From positions 1-64,000 of the forward strand of contig WTXG01000184.1 in NCBI GenBank assembly GCA_022496185.1: DNA of 64,000 bases, read 5' to 3'. This stretch comes from Multifurca ochricompacta. Its lineage: Eukaryota; Basidiomycota; Agaricomycetes; Russulales; Russulaceae. Below the pieces are notes generated by a model. That model saw only the letters and a list, made by a program, of their open reading frames with translations. It was not told where the DNA came from and did not search any database. Numbering within the stretch: position 1 is the stretch's first letter; every line of letters begins with the position of its first letter. A program made the position numbers and the translations under genes. Below, piece after piece: positions 45,029 through 55,702 of the stretch.

Positions 45029-47694
45029 CTAAACAATCACACCAACGGAAGAGGACGCAAAGAAAAGGGTGCGCAAAGCTGGAAAGATTTCCATGGTTGA
45101 ACCCGGTTCCAAACCGATTTGTTTCAATGCAGATGCAATATATGGCCCGGCCATACTGGATGAAGACAGTATTTCGACAGAAGTGAATGGACGGAAGAGC
45201 TTAAACCATTCCGTCGAGTTTGTAACAGGTTCCTGCCCTCTAACTCGAAAACGGAAATCGATATCGAGAACTTCGACATAGGAGAGGAAAGGTGTGAATT
45301 TGTTACATATTTGAGCCATTGCCGATACTTGCTGTTCTATCTGATTACATACAACTCCCAATAGAACGAGCGCATTGCGGGAGTGATCAAGATTCCGTTG
45401 ATCGAGCTTGATCTCGGCTCCCTTCCAGGGAATTTCGAAGCTCAGATCTCCATAGTTCAGTGACTTGAACTTTTCGGTGCGACAGATAAATTGAGAGACT
45501 TGTTGAATGTCGAAGGTGGACCGATAGAAAAATTTTATGCTGAGAATGTGTAAGAGCGGAGCATCGATTTGTGCAATCAAGTCCTCTAAATACTCGTCGA
45601 AACCTTCGAAAGAAAGTCGAGTGAGAGCGGGGAGGATAGTACGTGTTAGAGGAGGTGAATGTCGACTTATTGGATCGGGACGAGAAACCGTGGATAGGAA
45701 AGAAAGGTGAAAGCGGGAGAGCTTGACCAAGGAGGACAAGGAAGTGACAATTACTTCTGGTGATATGTGGCACATATCCCGAAGTTCAAGTTCGACAAGG
45801 CCACTTGAAATCAAAAAAAGGTTTGATAAAGTCGGAAATGAAAATCCCTTCAAGGTCAAATACTGTAGACGTGAGGCAGATCCGCCCAAGAACTCGTTAG
45901 GAAGAGTACGCATGTGCCCCATATTTGAAAGGAAAAGTAATGTGAGCATCGGAAATGGCTGTTGCAATAATGTGTACATCTTTTCTGAGAGCGTCCATAC
46001 TGAAAGCGCGATCTCGCATACACGATCACGTTGCTCAAGAACAGCAATGGCGCTAGCTTCTTCGCGACCTCCGGGATAAAGATGCTCAGATGAGATGCGA
46101 AGAGGCAAAGGTGGCCAGCAATCTAAGGTCTTCCTCGCAGAGCGTCGTCCCCCACAGTCAAGTCGTAGATTGAGGTAGTACGATGATGCAAAAATGAGTT
46201 GTCGCCATCTTCGACACACATGTAGGGCTGCGCGCCGTACCCGTAGCTTACGGTATGACGGTGCCGTAGTACGGTGCCGTACCCGTACCGTAGCAGCTCA
46301 AGTCAATCATCGAGACGGACGGTTACGGGTACAGAAAACGCCGTCCAAACCCGTCAAAAAATGGCCGTAGACGGCATTAGACGGCATGGACGGCATTGAC
46401 TGAATGAGCTTTAATCTTGTCATTAAGCCACCAAAACTCCCCCACTATAGTATCTTTACCTATTTAGATAGCAGATAAGTGTTAGCTAAATATGGTAAAG
46501 ATAAGAGATAAGATAAACTAACTAATACTCACTTCAGTTTATGTGGTCAAAACTGAAGTGAACATGTACAGAATAGTAACCTTTTATACTGCTCAGAGGA
46601 GCATGACAATAAGTAGAATAAATATAGTTATTTAAATGTGACAAGACAGAAGGAATGTGTTGTGCGTGCAATGTCTCTGAATCATTATCTGATGCACTTT
46701 AGATTATCTTATCATGATCATGAGATCGAGTCCACAGGAGCCCGGCTGTCCGGTCCCCGGTTCCTAACAATCCGGTCGCAACCGGCCCATCTCAATATTA
46801 TGGATTATGGAGCGGGGCAGATTAGATTAGTGGATGGGGCACGATCTCCCTCCGTTGCCTGACAAGAAGCGGCTGCATCTTGCACGCATGCAAGGTGATA
46901 CTGCAATGGATCATTGAGCTGTCTATTAGTCTAGATATTTGATTTTTGCCTTATTGTAATTGAATTTTGGTCTGCCAGAGTCCAGTTGGAGGTATGCTCG
47001 CATGTACCACACTTGGCTTCAGGAGTTGCCTTGTGCAAGCCTGAATATAGTTTTTGGATGCCCCCTTTTGGGGCATGTTTTGGTATTGTTTCTCTGATGT
47101 CTCTTTTGTGATAATGTACCTACAATTCCATTTATTGAGGAATTTCATGTTCCAGTATGCCCTGTTTACACTACTCATGCTCACAGAAGCAAATGAAATG
47201 CTTGAAGTCCCTCTATGAGTTTCAGATTATGGCTGGTAAAGTTGATTGTTGGGTATTGTACTCATAAACTACATAAAAAGGTGTAGAATAGCCCCAAGAA
47301 TACACCTATTTGTTGCTTTATTGCTCTAAGCTTCTTGTTCATGCTATCCTGCTCAACTTAATTTTCTCTAGTAATACCGTCTACTACCGTATACCGTAAA
47401 ACGGCCGTACCGTATCCGTACCGTACCGTCAGCGATCCAGTGAGTGCAAAAAACGGTAGGTGTACGGGTCAGCCGTACCCGTCCCTCACCGTCAAATAGA
47501 CGGCCGTCACCGTCAAACGGACGGCGCGCAGCCCTACACACATGCACAAGGTCATACCACCTCCAAAAGCTTGAGCGGTTCCAATTAAACAGCAATGAAA
47601 GATACTGTCGCACGAAATCGAATATTTCTAGGAGTACATCGTCGGAGAGAGAATGAATGGTCATTTGTCGGGAATTTTGACCTGTGTCGCACAA
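45029..47694 (-). pseudogene. F-box/LRR-like gene split by hAT-like element B
   Basis: The N-terminal part 47545-47694 (IHSLSDDVLLEIFDFV, an F-box start) and the rest 45029-46222 (CRRWRQLIFASSYY onward) join in frame when the element and one 8-bp duplication are ignored, giving ~447 codons with no stop. F-box proteins bind Skp1 in SCF ubiquitin ligases; the C-terminal leucine-rich part would choose the substrate. The C-terminal region has LRR-like spacing, with blocks such as LTRTILPALTRLSFEGF and YLEDLIAQI shared by the other F-box genes here. As it stands it is disrupted. An upstream first exon is possible. Confidence 0.85.
46223..47536. mobile_element. hAT-like element B, 1314 bp, in F-box gene
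   Basis: The ends TAGGGCTGCGCGCCGT and its complement lie inside the exact 8-bp duplication CACACATG (46215-46222 and 47537-47544). It is collinear with element A minus A's nested insertions and keeps many CpG sites that are TpG or CpA in A, so it is younger or less decayed. It contains an LTR-like segment (46430-46770) and a 77-codon minus frame of unknown nature. It has no transposase and must have been moved in trans. Confidence 0.95.
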
Positions 47695-48116
47695 GTCAGG
47701 GTCTGTGTGTGTCTGGCAATGAGAAGAAGTGAGACATACCTTGAGACTGTTGGTTAATTAACTCTGTAGAGCAATACAGTGCAACATGGTTCCCAGTATC
47801 AAATCCATAGGAAGGGCTACTTGCTGACATCAAAGGGTGAAGGGGGGAGCGAGGTGGAAAGTGATCCTCGGTTTAGGCAAGGCAAGGCTCATCCATTTAA
47901 CCTACACAATACAACAATAAAAATACAAAAAACGTAGACTTGTGAGCGACGCGATCAGCGTAGAATGTAATTTCGCTGCCATACTCGGTTCCCTCTAGTT
48001 GTGACTGTAAAGGTAGCGTAGCGGATAAGGCTTAAAAGCTGCTGAAACTTCCTACCGGGGACCATCTCAGCGTGCGCCGGACCGATCCGATCCGAACAAC
48101 CTTCCTATCTATCCAG
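47695..48116. other. 5' flank of F-box gene and LINE B target region
   Basis: No coding sequence is recognised. It probably contains the promoter of the minus-strand F-box gene. The last bases precede the LINE B target duplication. Confidence 0.4.
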
Positions 48117-48133
48117 ATCTGCTGTTCTCTTCC

Positions 48134-50094
48134 CTCGGCCACACCTCGTCGAAATCCGCCCCTGGGTTCTCCAAGATCAACTGGCGGATTCTCAAGTGGG
48201 GCTGGCCTGTGCTGGACAAGCATGTCACGGCCTTGTTCAATGCCTCTGTCCACCTTGGACACGTTCCTGCGACTTGGAAGCGTGCCCTCACGGTGGTTCT
48301 CCCTAAGCCGGCAAGACCCGACTATAGCCTAGCGAAGGCTCACCGCCCTATCTCCCTGCTGGAGACTATGGGGAAGCTGCTTGACAAAGCTCTGGCCAAG
48401 CACTTAACCTCTGACATTGATCGTTTTGCGACACTTCCTTTCACACAGTTCGGCGCACGATCCAACTCATGCTGCCTCGACTCGGCCCTCTCATTGGTGC
48501 ACGACGTCACCCACGTCCAGGCCTCTGGCATGGTCTGCGGGATGGTGCTCTTTGATGTATCGGGCTTCTTCGATCATGTCCACCCCTTGCGGTGTGCGGC
48601 CGTCCTTTCTATGCTCGGCTATCCCCCACAGGTCGCACGCTGGGTGATCAGTTTTCTCACCGATCGCTCAGCCTGCCTTTCCTTCAACGGTCAAGTCGGC
48701 CCTCCCCATAGGACCACCATTGGCACCCCTCAAGGCTCGCCGATTTCCCCGGTCCTTGCCACGCTCTACGCAGCGCCGCTCCTGCACCTGGCCTCGACTT
48801 GGCAGGGCTGCCGGCTGTCCATGTACGTGGACGACGGCCTGCTCTTTGCCTGGGCCCCCACCTGGGACGAGGTCACGACTTCCTTGCGCCACCATTACGC
48901 TGTCACCATGGACTGGCTCCGACGCGCTGGCATGTCCGCTGACCCGGCGAAAACGGAAGCCTTATTCTTTTCACGCGCACGCACGCGGAACCTCCCACCA
49001 CGCGAGATATCTCTCCCCTGCGACGACGGCTCGGAGTTCATTGTCAAAGCAGGGGCCCAGGTGTGATACTTGGGATTTTTCTTCACCCCTTCTCTCTCCT
49101 GGCGACCACATGTAGAAATCATGTGCCGATGGGCACGCGCATCCATCCGTGCCCTCCAGCTCCTTGGCAATAGCGAGCGGGGCCTCTCCACCAAGAACTG
49201 GAGATTGGTCCTTAATGCGGTATGCCTCCCTGTGCTGACCTATGGCTCCCAGCTTTGGGTCCACACTCGGCAGGCCCCAGCCCTCATCAAGCGGCTTCAG
49301 CTGGTATCAAACACTGTTGTCCACAAGATTACTGGGTCATTCCACACCGCTCCACGAACTCGTCCGTGTGCTTCCCATGAAGCACTTTGTTGAGAAGCTG
49401 GCGGATACCACGGCACTAAGGTACGCTTCTCTGCCTCCTCTCTCCCAGCCCATCCAGCGCCTTCGCGGGCATCTGGACGAGGCCCTTCTACACCCACGTC
49501 GCTGCCGTCACACCACGGCCCCTCCTCCTGCGCCCCGTCGCCTTTCCCCCCTGCAAGCCCTCGCCGCCCGTGTCCCCCCTCTGGAGGGTTCTGCGGATGT
49601 CCTCGCCTTTGCACCGTGGGAGTTACCAGCCTGGGGTGAGCGTCTACACTTTGTAGGCACTTGCCCCCCCAACGTACATCTCAATGAAATGACTGAACTC
49701 TTGGCACTTCCGCGCGCTGATGTTGCCCTGATTCATGTCTCCACGTCCCACTCACGAGCCAAATGTGTCGACAACAAACTGGTCGGCTCCGCTGCTGCGG
49801 TACTGATGGATTCTAGTGGTGAAACCACTAACCATTGGACCCGCGGCACCGGCGGAGTCAAGTCTGAAGTCGATCTCTTCGCGCTTCGCCGCGCTCTCCA
49901 ATGGCTCGCCTCCTTCTATGAGGGACGGCCCATGGCACCATGCCTCATCCTGACGGCCCCTTCGGGCTCCACGCTGGCTGGCCTCCGCACGCGGGACCCC
50001 AGGCGATTTACCGGTGACTTTGTCCTTTTCCACAAAGCACTTGCTAAACTCCTTGCAGACCACCCATACCTCAACGTCACTTTCATGTGGTGTC
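48134..50094 (+). pseudogene. LINE B ORF2, part 1 (RT to RNase H)
   Basis: Open from the truncation point: RPISLLETMGKLLDKAL, FDVSGFFDHVH, GTPQGSPISPVLATLY, and catalytic MYVDDG near 48820. A TGA at 49064 replaces the Arg of LINE A's GAQVRYLGFF. A small deletion near 49355 shifts the frame, which then stays open through the RNase H-like region (SAAAVLMDSSGE near 49800) to the gypsy insertion at 50094. Confidence 0.88.
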
Positions 50095-50675
50095 TGTTAC
50101 GAACCCCGTCTTTACCCGTATTTTTCTTTCTGCCTAACGACAACCCCTCCCTGCCGCCTACTTTACATTACCAGATCACGTCTCCATCGTGGGACCCCTC
50201 ACGTGCCCTCCTCCCTTCCCGTGACTGACTTTGTCTCTGTTTACTCCGCTTTACTTATGATTGGGTTCTCTTATCGCTTATCCCTTATCTTTACGACCGG
50301 ACACTTACTTAATTCCCTATCAGAAGCCAGGCTCTACGCCCACCGCTTTCGTATATTCGGGCCCACTTGACTCCGTTATCTTATCTATAGACGCCCGCTC
50401 AATTACGTATATAAGTCCGCTGTAACTACCTTGTAGACCTCAGACTCGACTTATTGAATACATCGGTGTTCGTCTTCTGGACTTCCCCTTGAAACCCTTG
50501 ACTCGATCGTCTCAGTGCTTTTGGCACTTTCTCGCTTAACATCGTCACTTGGGAACAGCCCCATTGACTTTGACTCTTTCACCTTTACTCCAAGAGGCCT
50601 TATTGACCTCTTATCTGAACTCACGTACAGAGCTGTCGCACAAGTCGTGCAGAACGTCTCACACCGGACGTAACA
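50095..50675 (+). repeat. 5' LTR of chromovirus
   Basis: 581 bp, TGTTACG to CGTAACA, with TATATAAG at 50409-50416. Part of the same LTR family occurs at 1-273 on the minus strand. Confidence 0.95.
50409..50416 (+). promoter_or_regulatory. TATA box in chromovirus LTR
   Basis: TATATAAG within ACGTATATAAGTCCG, repeated in the 3' LTR at 57284-57291. It probably marks the U3/R border about 25-30 bp downstream. Confidence 0.55.
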
Positions 50676-50694
50676 TCAAGTCGAGTCTCTCACA

Positions 50695-52122
50695 GTGGCT
50701 TCCAGCCGCAGTCAGACCCTCTTCCGCGAAGAACTTATCGAGCGCAGAGACGAGAATAATCTTTCACAGCAAGTACTTGGCTCTGCCGCCTGGAAAGACT
50801 TTGAATCCGAGTTTGGATACTACGTCTATCACGACGGAAGATACCAACCGGTAGAATACGACGAGGAGAAAAGAGTTTGGTATTGTATCCGATACTCGGA
50901 CAGTCGAAACTCTTGGGTTACAACCAGACCCGCCCCACCTGAATTTGGATTGGGACCATGGAGGGAGAATCCCCCGGCCATTGTTACGGACTCTGAACCA
51001 GAAGAGTACGTAGAAGAACATAGTGAAGAAGCACTGGTATTAGCGTCGACTACAACCCCAGTTGCACCCGCAGTTGTCACGTCCAGAGCCCCTGCTTTGA
51101 CAACTCCCCAGATTTCGATACAATCCACTGACACCATCACCCCATTTTACCAAAATATGTCCACTATCGCCGCCCAGCTCCCAGACCCAGTTCCTCCCCC
51201 GCCAGCCGTGTTACCACCCAACATTCCCCCACCATCGGGACGGTTGTCGGGAGTACTTCCCCAAACGTTTACCGGAGACCGGTCACAAAGCAAGAAGTTT
51301 ATGCTGGAATTCACGACCTTCAAAAACTTCAATCATGACGTCCCCCAGATCATCAACCCCTTCCAGCGAGCCAACCTCTTCCTTTCTCTGATCCGAGGGG
51401 AGGCTGTGGACGACTGGACCATGGAGCAACTGGAATGGTTGAACGAACAAATTGAAAGTGGTCATCGCACCACTAGTGAAGGGCTTTGGGAGACCATCGC
51501 CCAGCGATTCAAAGATGCGTTTACGGACGGGCAGGCCAAGCAGAAGGCTGCTCGAGAGCTGAAGTCTCTACGAATGGAAAAAGGAGAGCTTGACGCTTAT
51601 GTAGCCAAGTTCAGAAGCTTGGCCAACAGAGCCGGCTACGACACTGACGAGGAGGCCACACTGGACCTCTTCTCCCAGGGACTGCCCAACCCCCTGGTGA
51701 AAAACATCATCCAGTTTCATCACCCCCATGACTGGGATACATGGGTCGATGCTGCCCGCCGACAGCAGCAAGATTACCTCGACTTCCAGACGCGCTTTGG
51801 AGTCGACACAAAGAAAGGAAAAACCCGCGACCAGTGGAAAGCTGCCTTCGGGGTCAAGCCCGCTCACACTAGTCAGAGGGATCCAAATGCCATGGACACC
51901 TCTGCTGACAGAACCAGAGCCCGGGTTGCACTCACGGAAGACGAAAGGCAGACATTGATGAAGGAAGGAAGGTGCTTTCGCTGCAAAGCGCAAGGACACA
52001 TGTCTAAAGAATGCCCAAAAAGGGGGGCGCGAGCGGCGGAAGCGGTGGTCAAACCAGTTCAAAACAACCCACCAACCGTTGACAAAAGACAAAAGAAGAA
52101 AAGGCACAGGAAATATGGGTGA
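50695..52122 (+). CDS. Chromovirus Gag, 475 residues
   Basis: The frame starts 20 bp after the 5' LTR. A Pro-rich N-terminal third (about 120-185) precedes the retrotransposon gag (capsid) region around FKDAFTDGQAKQKAARELK (about 280-300) and a CCHC knuckle CFRCKAQGHMSKEC (about 427-440). Gag forms cytoplasmic particles packaging element RNA. It is intact up to a lysine-rich end, where a -1 shift would be needed to continue into protease (frame continuing TKEEKAQEIWVNMMKE). Confidence 0.9.
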   Translation: MASSRSQTLFREELIERRDENNLSQQVLGSAAWKDFESEFGYYVYHDGRYQPVEYDEEKRVWYCIRYSDSRNSWVTTRPAPPEFGLGPWRENPPAIVTDSEPEEYVEEHSEEALVLASTTTPVAPAVVTSRAPALTTPQISIQSTDTITPFYQNMSTIAAQLPDPVPPPPAVLPPNIPPPSGRLSGVLPQTFTGDRSQSKKFMLEFTTFKNFNHDVPQIINPFQRANLFLSLIRGEAVDDWTMEQLEWLNEQIESGHRTTSEGLWETIAQRFKDAFTDGQAKQKAARELKSLRMEKGELDAYVAKFRSLANRAGYDTDEEATLDLFSQGLPNPLVKNIIQFHHPHDWDTWVDAARRQQQDYLDFQTRFGVDTKKGKTRDQWKAAFGVKPAHTSQRDPNAMDTSADRTRARVALTEDERQTLMKEGRCFRCKAQGHMSKECPKRGARAAEAVVKPVQNNPPTVDKRQKKKRHRKYG

Positions 52123-53515
52123 ATATGATGAAGGAAAGTGAGGAAGTGCGAGCCATCCTAGTAGAAAAGGCATTCGCAAAAAGGATTTTTGATCGGCTCA
52201 ACCCCATCGGCCTGGGCACGAGCATTACATGTAACCTCTGTGTACACTAGTCGCTTCAAATCGTTGAAAATACCAGTACATTTCGAAACTACACAGAGAA
52301 CGGCCGATCGCGACATCCTGGTTGACTCAGGAGCTACCGATAACTTCATCAGCCGCGAATGGCGAAGACCATGGGACTAGGAATGCTGGCACTACCCCAG
52401 GAAAAGAATATCTGGAATATTGACGGGACGCCAACCGGGCTGGAAAAATCACGCATTATACCGACCTCAATGTCCAAGTGGGAGAAAGGACGAAAGTTAT
52501 ACGCTTCCTAGTCACGAACCTAGGCGGAGAAGATTTAGTTTGGGATATCCCTGGCTTGCCGCATTCGAACCACAGATCAACTGGGGCGACGCGACAATGG
52601 ATAAGGACTCCTACCCTGTGCTTATCACATCGATAGGGTATGATTACGCAGTCCGACACCCCGTCGCGCACAGGGCAGAAGTAGACGAAGAAAGCTCAGG
52701 AAATTGCTTCGTTACCAAAGCATCCGAGCTCGCGCAAAAAGCAGTAGAGGGACATGTAGAAAGACATTCGAAGAAGTGGTGCCAGCAGAATACCATCGAC
52801 ACTGGAAAGTGTTCTCCGAGGAGGAATCGCAACGTTTTCCCCCTGTACGACCATGGGATCATGCTATTGACTTCATACCCGACACCCCGTCAGCAATAGA
52901 TTGTAAAATCTACCCACTGTCGCAGGCAGAACAGACCGCGCTCACAGCATTCCTTGAGGAACATTTGGCAAAAGGATACATCCGCCCATCGAAGTCACCC
53001 TACGCATCGCCATTCTTCTTCATTAAAAAGAAAGACGGCAAGCTTCGACCTGTTCAAGACTACCGACGGATAAACGCCTACACTGTGAAGAACGCCTACC
53101 CCTTGCCACTTATCTCCGAACTCATTGACACCATGAGGAATAAATCTCTGTTTTCCAAGATGGATGTCCGATGGGGTTACAACAACATTCAGATCAAAGA
53201 AGGGGATCAATGTAAAGCGGCTTTCAAAACCAACCAAGGTCTCTTCGAACCGAACGTCATGTTCTTTGGCCTTACTAACTCCCCTGCCACTTTCCAATCA
53301 ATGATGAACCACATATTCCGTGACCTTATCCTTACCGGCGAAGTGGTAGTTTACATGGATGACATACTGGTGGCTACTGGGAACGATTTGACTCATCATC
53401 GAAAGCGAGTACATCAGGTGCTGGATATCCTACACGAACACGACTTATACCTCAAGCCCGCCAAGTGCTCGTTGAACAACCAAGTGTGGAGTACCTGGGA
53501 GTCGTATTAGAGGAA
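52123..53515 (+). pseudogene. Chromovirus protease and first part of RT, multiple frameshifts
   Basis: The protease active site ILVDSGATDNFIS lies near 52318-52355. Further on is GYPWLAAFEPQINWG (about 52543), then RT from about 52760: [34 protein letters not shown] and catalytic YMDD at 53352-53363. To follow the homology I have to change frame at about 52090, 52200, 52360, 52436, 52540, 52760 and 53480. All but one are explained by a missing base. Apart from these shifts the domains look well conserved. Confidence 0.82.
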
Positions 53516-55666
53516 GGACAGGTCCGTATGGACCCCGTGAAAGTACAAGGAATCCAAGAATGGCCAGCGCCTACATGTGTCAAAGACGTGCGATCGTTCA
53601 TCGGATTCTGTAATTTCTATCGACGCTTTGTCCGAGGTTTCTCAGGAATCGCTCAACCGCTGAACGGATTACTGAAAAAGGATGTCCCCTGGCATTGGAC
53701 AGAAGAGCATCAAACCGCCTTTGAACAAATCCGCGACATTATTGGCTCAGAACCGGTCCTGCTACAACCAGATTTACAAAAACCTTTCGAACTCGAAGTC
53801 GATGCATCCCACTTTGCAAATGGTGCTGTATTGAATCAGCGGGACACAGCGGGGCTCCTTCACCCTGTGGCCTTTTACTCAGAGACATTCTCGCCGGCGG
53901 AACGAAATTATGACATTTGGGACAGGGAATTACTGGCTATCGTGAAAGCGCTGCGACATTGGCGACCATACCTAGCGGGGACTCCGCACAAAACCATTAT
54001 TCACACTGATCATTCCAATCTATTGTACTGGAAAGAACCCCACAAGATCAGCAGACGAGTCGCTCGCGAAGTCTTAGAGTTGGAAGAGTACAACTTCGTA
54101 CTTAAGCACATCGCAGGAAGTCGCAACGCACGAGCTGACGCACTGTCGCGACGACCGGATTTGAACGATGACGGGGAGGATAACACTAATGTCACGGTGC
54201 TCCCCGAAGAGGTCTTTGCAAAGACGGCGGTTGTCAGTCTTCATGATATGGATTTATGGGCCCAAGTATCCCAAAACATGAATCAACAGCTGTGCGAAGC
54301 ATGGGCCGATGCACACAACTTGAAAAAGATTGACGGCCTATGGTGGAAGGACGGGGATCGACTCGTTGTCACCGGTGGCGACAACATTAAGAGGGGGGTG
54401 ATCCATTTTCACCACGACCTCCCTTCCGCGGGTCACCCCGGTATTGCCAACACTTACGCTCTTGCCAAACGCGACTACTGGTGGCCAAACATGAAAAAGG
54501 ATGTAGAGGAATATGTGAAGGGATGCGCAGACTGCCAGGCCAACAAAGTGAATATGCACCCGCAACCACCGGCACCATTCCCAATTACGCCGACGGCCTC
54601 ACAACCATTCCAGACTATTGCCATGGATTTCATCGTCAAACTCCCCATTTCCAGAGGTTTCGACTCAGTCCTGACCATCACCGATCATGACTGTTCAAAA
54701 GCAGCGCTGTTTATACCCTGCAAAGAGTCCATTACAGCAGAGGGAGTAGCCAAACTCTACCTGGACCACGTCTACAGACACTATGGCCTCCCTGAGAAGA
54801 TCATCTCAGACCGCGACCTGCGCTTCACGTCCGCGTTCGCTCGAGCGCTCTGTAAAACGTTGAATATCACCCAGAACATCTCCACAGCGTATCACCCACA
54901 GACAGACGGACAGTCAGAAAGGACAAACCAATGGCTTGAACAGTATCTTCGATTTTGGTGCAACGGACGACAGGATGATTGGGCTGACTGGCTTGCAACA
55001 GCAGAGTTTGCCCACAACTCTTGGCCCAACGGCACCACAAAACACTCCCCATTCTCGCTTATCATGGGATGGACGCCTCGAGCCACATGGACGGGAAAGC
55101 CGACGAACGTTCCCTCAGCCACGCGGCGTATCGGCCAATGGGAAGAGGTTAGGAAATCAGCCAATGAGAACCTGTTGAAGGCGCAAAGGACCCTGGCAGA
55201 GAAGCCTACGAAGTTCGTACCTTATCGAACCAATGACATGGTATGGTTGGAAGGGAAGAATATTCACACGTCACACCCGACAGCCAAGTTGGCGCCCCGA
55301 CGTCACGGACCTTTCAAGATAACAAGGAAGCTGTCAGATGTGTCATACGAACTCGAACTCCCCCCCACATGGCGTATTCATCCGGTCTTCCATGCCAGAC
55401 TGCTCACACCTTACAAGGAAACATCACTGCATGGAGAGAACTTCTCGAGACCCCCTCCTGACCTTATCGACGGGGAAGAAGAGTGGGAAGTCGAGCGGAT
55501 TCTAGACTCAAAGAGACAAGGCCGAGGGCGTAAACTGTATTACCTGATCAAGTGGAAGGGATTCCCAGACTCTGACAACTCATGGGAACTCGCCGGAGAT
55601 ATCTTTGCCCCGACCCTTATCGCAGAGTTTCATACCCGACATCCAGAAGCGCCTAAGAATAGTTAA
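53465..55666 (+). CDS. Chromovirus late RT-RNase H-integrase-chromodomain
   Basis: A long open frame of 733 codons. It begins with the thumb of RT ([17 protein letters not shown]), then RNase H ([38 protein letters not shown]), the integrase HHCC zinc domain ([16 protein letters not shown], 54409-54545), the integrase core ([26 protein letters not shown], 54625-54920), and a C-terminal chromodomain ([26 protein letters not shown], 55486-55600). Chromodomains direct integration to particular chromatin. Integrase catalyses insertion of the cDNA and made the GTGTC duplication here. The first codons shown are not a true start; the region is expressed as part of Pol. Confidence 0.9.
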   Translation: MLVEQPSVEYLGVVLEEGQVRMDPVKVQGIQEWPAPTCVKDVRSFIGFCNFYRRFVRGFSGIAQPLNGLLKKDVPWHWTEEHQTAFEQIRDIIGSEPVLLQPDLQKPFELEVDASHFANGAVLNQRDTAGLLHPVAFYSETFSPAERNYDIWDRELLAIVKALRHWRPYLAGTPHKTIIHTDHSNLLYWKEPHKISRRVAREVLELEEYNFVLKHIAGSRNARADALSRRPDLNDDGEDNTNVTVLPEEVFAKTAVVSLHDMDLWAQVSQNMNQQLCEAWADAHNLKKIDGLWWKDGDRLVVTGGDNIKRGVIHFHHDLPSAGHPGIANTYALAKRDYWWPNMKKDVEEYVKGCADCQANKVNMHPQPPAPFPITPTASQPFQTIAMDFIVKLPISRGFDSVLTITDHDCSKAALFIPCKESITAEGVAKLYLDHVYRHYGLPEKIISDRDLRFTSAFARALCKTLNITQNISTAYHPQTDGQSERTNQWLEQYLRFWCNGRQDDWADWLATAEFAHNSWPNGTTKHSPFSLIMGWTPRATWTGKPTNVPSATRRIGQWEEVRKSANENLLKAQRTLAEKPTKFVPYRTNDMVWLEGKNIHTSHPTAKLAPRRHGPFKITRKLSDVSYELELPPTWRIHPVFHARLLTPYKETSLHGENFSRPPPDLIDGEEEWEVERILDSKRQGRGRKLYYLIKWKGFPDSDNSWELAGDIFAPTLIAEFHTRHPEAPKNS

Positions 55667-55702
55667 AAGGACGGCCCCAAATTCCCTCGAACTCCCCAGT
55701 AT

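Noticed and set aside
47990..48060. Stretch containing AGCGGATAAGGC that recalls tRNA arms
   Set aside because: No cloverleaf, no TTCGA box at the right distance.
52020..52122. Programmed -1 frameshift between gag and protease of the chromovirus
   Set aside because: The needed direction is -1, but I see no canonical slippery heptamer in the right phase, and further shifts downstream make simple base loss more likely.
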